From NCBI GenBank assembly GCA_023426345.1, contig JAFAAX010000129.1, positions 1 to 13,333 of the forward strand: DNA of 13,333 nt, given 5' to 3'. The stretch comes from Actinomycetes bacterium. GTDB lineage: Bacteria; Actinomycetota; Actinomycetes; Actinomycetales; Actinomycetaceae. Both the position numbers and the translations under genes were made by a program. This document shows positions 5,820 through 11,644 of the stretch, piece by piece. The notes beneath the pieces are model-generated. The model did not search any database. It was not told where the DNA came from and was given only the letters and a program-made list of their open reading frames with translations. The first letter of the stretch is position 1, and each line of letters begins with the position of its first letter.

Positions 5820-7973
5820 ATGGGCGGATCGGCACCCGCTGCGGACGACATGGACGCGCTGCGGCAGCTCGCGGGATCCCACGGGGTGTCGACCGGTTTC
5901 TGGGACTGGTACGGGTGCCGGCGCGAGGTCTCGGCCGCGTCCCTCCTGCGCGTCCTGCGGGCGCTCGACGTGCCGGTGACGCCGGAGTCCACGGTCGACG
6001 ACGTTCATGCCGCGCAGGCGTGGACCGAGGACGAGGCGTGGCGGTGCCCCCTGCCCGACTGCGTGGTCGTGCGCGAGGGGAGCAGCCGCGAGCTGCCGGT
6101 CCACGTCCCCCACGGGGACTGGGTCCGCGTCTCCTACGTCCTGGAGGACGGCTCCCGGGGGGACCTCGCCCAGCTCGACCGGTGGGTGCCCCCGCGCGAG
6201 GTCGACGGCCGCCTGGTCGGGCGCGCGACGATGCTGGTGCCCGATTGGCTCCCGCTGGGCTGGCATCGCCTGATCGCCACCGTGGAGGGCGGCGAGGTCC
6301 ACTCCGCGCCCCTCGTCGTCGTCCCCGGGCGCCTCGACGCCCCGGCCGTGTCGGACGACCGCCGCCACTGGGGCGTCTCGGCCCAGTTCTACTCCGTGCG
6401 CTCGCGCGCCTCGTGGGGCGTCGGCGACGCCGCCGACCTGTCGGACCTGGCCGCGCTGTGCGCGGATCGCGGCGCCGACTTCCTGCTCGTCAATCCCGTC
6501 CACGCGTCCTCGCCCGTGGCCCCGTTGGAGAACTCCCCGTACCTGCCGGTCACCCGCCGGTGGGCGAACCCGATCTACATCCGCCCCGAGGCGGTGGAGG
6601 AGTACGCGTCGCTGCCCGACGCCCGCCGCCGCGACGTCGAGGCGCTGCGGCTGAAGGCCGCGGGCGCGGCGGGGGATCCCTCCGGCATCGACCGGGACCG
6701 CGCGTGGGAGGCGAAGCGCGCGGCGCTGGAGATCCTCCACCGCGCTCCGCGCAGCTATCACCGCGAGTCGGAGTTCCGCGCGTTCGTCGCGCGCAGCGGC
6801 CGGGATCTGGCCGACTTCGCCCTGTGGTGCGCGCTGGTGGAGGAGGCCGGCGGCGCCGGGCTCCCGGCCGACTGCTCCTGGGCGGGCGCCCCCGGCGTCG
6901 ACGCGGCGCGGACGCGGCTGGAGGGGCGCGTCGAGTTCTGGATGTGGTGCCAGTGGGTGGTGGCCGCCCAGCTGGCCGCCGCCCAGCAGACCGCCGTCGG
7001 CCTCGGCATGGGGATCGGGATCATGGGCGATCTGGCGGTCGGCGTCCACCAGCGGGGCTCGGAGACCTGGGCAGAGCCCGAGATGTTCGCCGCCGGGATG
7101 TCGGTGGGCGCGCCGCCCGACATGTACTCCCAGCAGGGGCAGGACTGGTCGCAACCCCCGTGGTCCCCCCGGGCCCTGGCGCGCTCCGGCTACCGGCCCC
7201 TGCGCGAGACGGTGCGCGCCGCGCTCTCGCTGGCCGGAGCCGTGCGCATCGACCACATCCTGGGCCTGTTCCGCCTGTGGTGGATCCCCGAGGACCGGTC
7301 CGCCGCGGAGGGCACGTATGTCGCCTACGACCACGAGGCCATGGTCGGCGTCGTGCTGCTGGAGGCGCTGCGGGCGGGCGCGGCGGTGATCGGCGAGGAC
7401 CTGGGCACCGTCGAGCCGTGGGTCCGCGGGTACCTGGCGGACCGGGGCGTGCTGGGCACCTCCGTCCTATGGTTCGAGAAGGAGGAGTCCGGCTGGCCCC
7501 TGCACGCGGACCGGTACCGGCGCGACGTACTGGCCACCGTCACCACCCACGACCTGCCGCCCACCGCCGGCTATCTCGACGGTGTGCAGACGACGCTGCG
7601 GGACCGCCTGGGGCTCCTGGTCGAGGACGTGGAGGCCGTGCGCGCCGCCGACCGCGTCGAGCTCGAGCGGATGCTCGCGCGGCTGAGGGAGTACGGTCTG
7701 CTCGGCGCGGACGAGCCGACGGCCCGCCAGGTCGTCGAGGCCCTCCACCGCTACGTCGCGAGGACCCCGTCGCGGCTGGTCGCCGCCGCGCTGGTGGACG
7801 CCGTGGGGGACACGAGGCCGCAGAACCTCCCGGGGACGAACCGGGAGTACCCGAACTGGTGCGTGCCCCTGTGCGACGCGGACGGCGCCGAGGTGAGGCT
7901 GGAGGACCTGCCCGGCGACGCGCGGCTCGGCGCCCTCTTCGACATCATGGAGCGGGGCGTCGAGGGGGCCTGA
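5820..7973 (+). CDS. malQ: 4-alpha-glucanotransferase (MalQ, GH77 amylomaltase)
   Basis: MalQ transfers alpha-1,4-glucan segments between maltodextrins and frees glucose, in cytoplasmic maltose/glycogen metabolism. The 717-residue protein has an N-terminal extension (about residues 1-175, beta-rich, typical of actinobacterial MalQ) and then a GH77 barrel beginning near HWGVSAQFYSVRSRASWGVGD. Catalytic residues are visible: nucleophile D478 in VRIDHILGLFRLWW, acid/base E526 in VIGEDLGTVE, and D578 in TTHDLPPTAGYLDG. Other marks are SPYLPVTRRWANPIYI, MGDLAVGV, GAPPDMYSQQGQDW and, near the C-terminus, NLPGTNREYPNW. The ATG at 5820 has a strong GGAGG six bases upstream. An in-frame ATG at 5784, right after the upstream stop, would add 12 residues and is less well supported. 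It sits between the IIB-like gene and a canonical IIB/IIA pair, which links glucan turnover to PTS functions. Confidence 0.96.
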   Translation: MGGSAPAADDMDALRQLAGSHGVSTGFWDWYGCRREVSAASLLRVLRALDVPVTPESTVDDVHAAQAWTEDEAWRCPLPDCVVVREGSSRELPVHVPHGDWVRVSYVLEDGSRGDLAQLDRWVPPREVDGRLVGRATMLVPDWLPLGWHRLIATVEGGEVHSAPLVVVPGRLDAPAVSDDRRHWGVSAQFYSVRSRASWGVGDAADLSDLAALCADRGADFLLVNPVHASSPVAPLENSPYLPVTRRWANPIYIRPEAVEEYASLPDARRRDVEALRLKAAGAAGDPSGIDRDRAWEAKRAALEILHRAPRSYHRESEFRAFVARSGRDLADFALWCALVEEAGGAGLPADCSWAGAPGVDAARTRLEGRVEFWMWCQWVVAAQLAAAQQTAVGLGMGIGIMGDLAVGVHQRGSETWAEPEMFAAGMSVGAPPDMYSQQGQDWSQPPWSPRALARSGYRPLRETVRAALSLAGAVRIDHILGLFRLWWIPEDRSAAEGTYVAYDHEAMVGVVLLEALRAGAAVIGEDLGTVEPWVRGYLADRGVLGTSVLWFEKEESGWPLHADRYRRDVLATVTTHDLPPTAGYLDGVQTTLRDRLGLLVEDVEAVRAADRVELERMLARLREYGLLGADEPTARQVVEALHRYVARTPSRLVAAALVDAVGDTRPQNLPGTNREYPNWCVPLCDADGAEVRLEDLPGDARLGALFDIMERGVEGA

Positions 7974-8004
7974 GACGGCGGATCGACCCGTGTTAGTCTC
8001 GGCC
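7967..8004 (+). promoter_or_regulatory. Hairpin across the malQ stop codon, overlapping the IIB -10 box
   Basis: GGCC-T-GAGAC (7967-7976) can pair with GTCTCGGCC (7996-8004), giving a nine-base-pair stem with one bulged T and a 19-base loop. The left arm holds the malQ stop codon and the right arm overlaps the extended -10 box at 7991-7999. There is no T-tract. It may be a weak terminator or attenuator between malQ and the IIB gene, or chance. Confidence 0.3.
7991..7999 (+). promoter_or_regulatory. Extended -10 promoter for the IIB/IIA pair
   Basis: TGTTAGTCT fits the extended -10 pattern TGn-TAnnnT and stands out in a GC-rich 76-base gap. A -35 at the right distance is poor (TGAGAC at 7971-7976), as is common for extended -10 promoters. 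Transcription would start near 8006 and give a leader of about 44 bases before the IIB start, allowing IIB/IIA expression separate from malQ. Confidence 0.45.
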
Positions 8005-8049
8005 ATACGGCGGGCGGGTCCGGCCGCACGGACGACGAAGGAGCACACC

Positions 8050-8280
8050 ATGAGCCAGGCTGAGTCCATCCTCAACGCGCTCGGGGGCTGGGACAACATC
8101 GACGACATCGAGGCCTGCATCACCCGGATCCGGGTGGAGGTTCAGGACGCGTCGCAGGTCGACGACGCCGCCCTCAAGGAGGCGGGGGCGTTCGGCGTGG
8201 TCAAGGTCGGCGCGTCGATCCAGGTGGTGATGGGGCCGCAGGCCGACAACATCGTCGCCGACATCGAGGATCTTCGGTGA
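8050..8280 (+). CDS. PTS sugar transporter subunit IIB (glucose/GlcNAc family, single domain)
   Basis: This 76-residue cytoplasmic phosphocarrier passes phosphate from IIA to the sugar carried by a IIC permease. It is a complete single IIB domain: LGGWDNIDDIEACITRIRVE with the phosphorylated cysteine C23 in the CxTR motif, DASQVDDAALKEAGAFGVVK, and the end strand VGASIQVVMGPQAD. It resembles the stand-alone NagF-type IIB of Streptomyces, so glucose or N-acetylglucosamine is the likely sugar; which one cannot be decided. The ATG at 8050 has AAGGAG six bases upstream; an in-frame start at 7990 is rejected because it would lie on the promoter. The stop overlaps the IIA start by four bases, so translation of the two is likely coupled. 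No IIC gene is in this window. Confidence 0.95.
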   Translation: MSQAESILNALGGWDNIDDIEACITRIRVEVQDASQVDDAALKEAGAFGVVKVGASIQVVMGPQADNIVADIEDLR

Positions 8281-8738
8281 GACTCGACGTCGTCGCCCCG
8301 GTGACGGGGCGCGTCGTCGCGATGTCCGCCGTCGCGGATCCGGTGTTCGCCCAGGAGATCGTCGGGCCCGGCGCGGCCGTGATCCCCGGGCAGGAGGGCG
8401 TGGTGCGCGCGCTGGCCCCCGTCGCGGGCAGGATCCGCTCGCTCCACCCCCACGCGTTCGTCGTCGCGGCCCCTGAGGGCCCGAGCGTCCTGGTCCATCT
8501 GGGCCTGGACACGGTGAGCCTGCGCGGCCGGGGATTCACCCTGGAGGCCGAGCGCGACGCCGACGTCGCCGCCGGCGACCCGGTGATCAGCTGGAGTGCC
8601 GCGGAGGTCCGCAGACAGGGGCTGGATCCCGTGGTGCCCGTGGTCATCCTGGAGGCCGGCGCGCTCCGCCTCGTCGGGCTGGTCCCGGCGGGGGAGCGCG
8701 TGGAGGCTGGGGAGCCGCTCCTGCGCCTGGAGGACTGA
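8277..8738 (+). CDS. crr: PTS sugar transporter subunit IIA (glucose type)
   Basis: EIIA-Glc takes phosphate from HPr-His and hands it to IIB; in many bacteria its phosphorylation state also controls other sugar uptake. The 153-residue protein has APVTGRV, then HAF with H59 and LVHLGLDTV with H74. H74 is the phosphorylated histidine and H59 its partner; they are 15 residues apart, as in E. coli Crr (His75 and His90). The C-terminal part has GDPVISW and PVVILE, typical of the family. Length fits a stand-alone IIA domain. It starts at GTG 8277, overlapping the IIB stop in the sequence GTGA, and must be co-transcribed with IIB. A weak hairpin and pepN, convergent, follow 22 bases downstream. The symbol is by family; the sugar is not certain. 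Confidence 0.94.
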   Translation: MRLDVVAPVTGRVVAMSAVADPVFAQEIVGPGAAVIPGQEGVVRALAPVAGRIRSLHPHAFVVAAPEGPSVLVHLGLDTVSLRGRGFTLEAERDADVAAGDPVISWSAAEVRRQGLDPVVPVVILEAGALRLVGLVPAGERVEAGEPLLRLED

Positions 8739-8758
8739 GCGCCGCCGGGAGCCGGCGC
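8739..8758. terminator. Short GC hairpin between IIA and pepN
   Basis: GCGCCG (8739-8744) pairs with CGGCGC (8753-8758) around an eight-base loop, filling nearly the whole 22-base gap between the two convergent stop codons. There is no T-tract in either direction, so termination by it is uncertain. Confidence 0.35.
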
Positions 8759-8760
8759 GA

Positions 8761-11325
8761 TCAGATCGCGGCGTCCGCGCGTTGGGCGGCCAGCTGGCGC
8801 TCGACGACGGCGATGCGCTCCTGGATCAGGCGCACCAGCGCGGCGGAGGCCCCCGGGTGCGCCTCGATCCAGGCGCGGCCGTCGGCTGCGGGGTCCACCC
8901 CCTGCGCGTACCCCGCCAGGGCGGACGGGAACATCAGAGTCACCAGATCCTCCGCGGTGTGGAACGTGTTGTCCGCCCAGAGGGACTCCAGGGAGGCGAA
9001 GTAGTCGGCGACGAACGGCGCGTAGAGCGCCGGCTCCGTCCGGGCCTGCGCCCAGAAGCCGGAGACCATCGCCCACCGCGTGTCGTTCGCCAGGGACTGG
9101 TCGCGCAGGATCGACTCCCACGCCTCCTCCTTGACCGGGCCGCCCGAGCGGGCCGCCCGGGCGCGCGCCGCGTTCTGCCGGCCCGTCATCGTCGGATCCT
9201 GGGACTCCAGCTCGGCGATGGCCGACTCGTCGGCGAGCCCGCCGCGGACGACGGCGGTGAGCAGGTCCCACCGCAGATCGATGTCGAGGTCCAGGCCGAG
9301 CAGCGTGTCCGTGCCGTCGCCGAGGGCCTGGACGGCCGCCAGCTGCGCCGGCGTGATGGCCGCGCGCGCGGCCGCGCGCACGAGGATCTGCTGCTGGTCC
9401 GAGGCCGGGGCCGCCGCGCGGGCGAGCAGGAGGAGCCGGTCCCCCACGGAGGCCAGCTCGTCGGCGCGGGCTGCGGGCGCGACGAAGGTCTCCGCGGCCT
9501 GGGTGATGTGGCGCAGCGCCAGATTGAGCATCGCCATGTTGTCCTCGACGGGCAGGGCCGAGATCGCCAGGTCGAGGTAGTCGCGCGCGGACATCTCGGC
9601 GTCGCGCGTCATGTCCCACGCGGAGGCCAGGATGACGTTGCGCGTCGTCGAGTCCGTGAACGCCGTGATGTGGTCGACCGCGAACGCCAGCGACTCCGGG
9701 TCCAGGCGCACCTTCGCGTAGGCCAGGTCCCCGTCGTTGACGAGGACGAGGTCCGGGCGGGCCAGGCCGCTCGCCCCGGGCACCTCCGTCCGAGAGCCGT
9801 CGACGTCGAGCTCCTCGCGGAAGACCTGGTGGACGTGCGCGCCGCCCTCGTCCAGCGAGTAACCGGCCACCGCCAGACGGTGCGGGCGCAGGGAGGAGCC
9901 CTCCGAGAAGGGCTCCTGGACGACGGTGAGCCGGGTGATCGCGCCGGAGGCGGAGACCTCGACCTCGGGGCGCAGGAGCGTCACGCCGGCCTCCTCCAGC
10001 CAGACCCGGGACCAGGCCGCCAGATCGCGGCCGGACGCCCGCTCCAACTCGCCGAGCAGGTCCTCCAGCGTCGCGTTGCCGTGGGCGTGGGCCGTGAGGT
10101 ACTGATGGAGGGCCTCGAAGAACGGCTCGCGCCCGACGTAGGCGACGAGCTGGCGCAGGACCGAGGCGCCCTTCGCATAGGTGATGCCGTCGAAGTTGAC
10201 CTCGACGTCCGCCAGGTCGCGGATCTCGGCCGTGATGGGATGCGTCGTCGGCAGCTGGTCCTGGGTGAGCCCCCAGTCCTTGCGCAGCATGAAGCCCGTC
10301 CAGGCCTGCGTCCACGGCGTGCCCTCGGCCAGCGCCAGGTGCGACATGAACTCCGCGAAGGACTCGTTGAGCCAGAGGTCGTTCCACCACTTCATGGTGA
10401 CCAGGTCGCCGAACCACATGTGGGCCAGCTCGTGGAGGATCGTGTTGGCGCGGGTCTCCAGCTGCGCGGCCGTGGGCCGCGTGCGGTAGATGTACTCGTC
10501 GCGGAAGGTGACGCACCCCGCGTTCTCCATGGCGCCCGCGTTGTACTCCGGGACGAAGATCTGGTCGTACTTGGAGAAGGGGTAGGGGATGCCGTACTGG
10601 GACTCGTAGAAGGCGAAGCCCTGGCGGGTGACCTCCATGATGGCCTCGGCGTCGAGGTGGTCGGCCAGGGAGGCGCGGCACCACACGCCCAGCGGGATCT
10701 CGCGCCCGTCCGACGAGGTCAGCGCGCCGGTCGCGCCCTGGTAGGGGCCCGCGACGATGGCGGTGATGTAGGTGGAGATCGGCTCGGTGGCCGCGAAGCG
10801 GTAGGTCCATCCGTCCTCGGCCCGCTCGGGCTCGGGCGTCGGCGCGTTGGACAGCACCGTCCACCCCGACGGCACCTTCACGGTGAACGTGAAGGTGGCC
10901 TTGAGGTCGGGCTGCTCGAAGGTCGTGTACACGCGGCGGGCGTCGGGGACCTCGAACTGGGAGTAGCAGTAGGCCTGGCCGTCGGCGGCGTCGACGAAGC
11001 GGTGGAGCCCCTCCCCGGTGTGCATGTAGAGGCAGTCGGCGTCGACGACCAGCGTGTTGTGCGCGGCCAGCCCGTCCAGCGCGATGCGGTGGTCGGTGTG
11101 GGCGGACACCGGCACGTCCGCGCCGTTGAGCGTGATCGCGTGCACGTCGGGGGAGACGAGGTCCGCGAAGGTCGAGGCGCCCTCCGCCGCGTCGAACGCC
11201 AGCGTCGTCACCGAGCGGAAGACCCGGTCCCCGATGGTGAGATCCAGGTCCACGTCGTAGTGGGTGACGGTGACAGCGCCTGCGCGCTGCTCGGCTTCGT
11301 CACGGGTGAGGTTCAGACCGGGCAT
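8761..11325 (-). CDS. pepN: Aminopeptidase N (M1 family zinc metallopeptidase)
   Basis: PepN removes N-terminal residues from peptides in the cytoplasm. The 854-residue protein has the family layout: an N-terminal beta domain (from HYDVDLDLTIGD, through CYSQFEVPDARRVYTTFEQPD), the substrate-binding GAMEN motif (264-268), and the zinc site HELAH (298-302) with the third ligand E321 in WLNESFAEF, giving HExxH-X18-E. A thermolysin-like domain follows, then a long helical C-terminal domain (roughly 520-854). There is no signal peptide or membrane segment. I place the start at ATG 11325, with AGGAAGG seven bases upstream; an in-frame start further out (11442) would add 39 residues without family features and run across the control region. 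Length fits actinobacterial PepN (about 850). It is divergent from the small lipoprotein gene. Confidence 0.97.
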   Translation of the reverse strand: MPGLNLTRDEAEQRAGAVTVTHYDVDLDLTIGDRVFRSVTTLAFDAAEGASTFADLVSPDVHAITLNGADVPVSAHTDHRIALDGLAAHNTLVVDADCLYMHTGEGLHRFVDAADGQAYCYSQFEVPDARRVYTTFEQPDLKATFTFTVKVPSGWTVLSNAPTPEPERAEDGWTYRFAATEPISTYITAIVAGPYQGATGALTSSDGREIPLGVWCRASLADHLDAEAIMEVTRQGFAFYESQYGIPYPFSKYDQIFVPEYNAGAMENAGCVTFRDEYIYRTRPTAAQLETRANTILHELAHMWFGDLVTMKWWNDLWLNESFAEFMSHLALAEGTPWTQAWTGFMLRKDWGLTQDQLPTTHPITAEIRDLADVEVNFDGITYAKGASVLRQLVAYVGREPFFEALHQYLTAHAHGNATLEDLLGELERASGRDLAAWSRVWLEEAGVTLLRPEVEVSASGAITRLTVVQEPFSEGSSLRPHRLAVAGYSLDEGGAHVHQVFREELDVDGSRTEVPGASGLARPDLVLVNDGDLAYAKVRLDPESLAFAVDHITAFTDSTTRNVILASAWDMTRDAEMSARDYLDLAISALPVEDNMAMLNLALRHITQAAETFVAPAARADELASVGDRLLLLARAAAPASDQQQILVRAAARAAITPAQLAAVQALGDGTDTLLGLDLDIDLRWDLLTAVVRGGLADESAIAELESQDPTMTGRQNAARARAARSGGPVKEEAWESILRDQSLANDTRWAMVSGFWAQARTEPALYAPFVADYFASLESLWADNTFHTAEDLVTLMFPSALAGYAQGVDPAADGRAWIEAHPGASAALVRLIQERIAVVERQLAAQRADAAI

Positions 11326-11362
11326 CGACGTGCCTTCCTGGGTCGAGGGTTGACGGGACGTG

Positions 11363-11382
11363 GCGCGCCCGCGGGGGCGCGC
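11363..11382 (-). promoter_or_regulatory. 8-bp GC hairpin in the pepN leader
   Basis: GCGCGCCC (11363-11370) and GGGCGCGC (11375-11382) form a perfect stem closing a four-base loop. It sits about 40 bases upstream of the pepN start, in the likely 5' leader. It may stabilise or regulate the transcript; the high GC content makes chance possible. Confidence 0.35.
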
Positions 11383-11394
11383 ACCGGTCCATGT

Positions 11395-11406
11395 TCCCAC
11401 GTGGGA
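11395..11406. promoter_or_regulatory. Perfect 12-base palindrome TCCCACGTGGGA (possible operator)
   Basis: This palindrome, centred on CACGTG, lies in the 163-base divergent gap between pepN and the lipoprotein gene, 70-80 bases upstream of the pepN ATG and about 85 bases before the lipoprotein ATG. A dimeric regulator could control both genes from here. I do not recognise the binding protein. I found no convincing -10/-35 pair for either gene in the gap. Confidence 0.35.
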
Positions 11407-11488
11407 GCCCCCGACACACCTCGTCACGGGGGGACGTGCCAAAATGGGCCCTGATTGTCCCGTTCCTTTGCCGGGTGGAGGTCAGTGC

Positions 11489-11641
11489 ATGACCGGACAT
11501 GCCTGTCGATCGCGCCTCTGGGCGTCGGTGCTCGTCGCGGCGTGCGCCGCCTGGGGGATCAGCGCCTGCGAGATCGAGGAGCGCCCCTCCGACGAGCGCC
11601 CCGCCGTGCAGACCTCCCCCGTCCCCGAATCGGGGACCTGA
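11489..11641 (+). CDS. Small predicted lipoprotein, function unknown
   Basis: This 50-residue protein has a classic lipoprotein signal: a basic start (MTGHACRSR), a hydrophobic stretch (about residues 10-24) and the lipobox ISAC, with C27 as the residue to be lipidated. The mature part is only 24 residues, begins with the acidic EIEE and ends in a Pro/Ser/Thr-rich tail; no known domain is visible. The start is well supported: ATG 11489 has GGAGG seven bases upstream. An upstream in-frame start at 11360 would put non-signal sequence first and is rejected. It would sit on the outer face of the cytoplasmic membrane. The stop is three bases from the convergent stop of the M13 peptidase gene, and pepN is divergent. 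No function can be assigned; a role with the exported or cytosolic peptidases next door is only speculation. Confidence 0.72.
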   Translation: MTGHACRSRLWASVLVAACAAWGISACEIEERPSDERPAVQTSPVPESGT

Positions 11642-11644
11642 CGC

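Noticed and set aside
5369..5992. N-terminal extension of tesB
   Set aside because: The frame stays open, but the extension overlaps the divergent promoter and the IIB-like gene and has no TesB features.
5727..7334. 535-codon antisense frame over malQ
   Set aside because: No motifs, and it crosses the IIB-like gene end and the malQ catalytic domain; a GC-content artefact.
8201..10864. 887-codon minus-strand frame over IIB, IIA and pepN
   Set aside because: Out of frame with pepN and Arg/Gly/Pro-rich; spans three well supported genes on both strands.
8596..11454. 952-codon plus-strand frame opposite pepN
   Set aside because: Antisense shadow of pepN; no domain, low-complexity composition.
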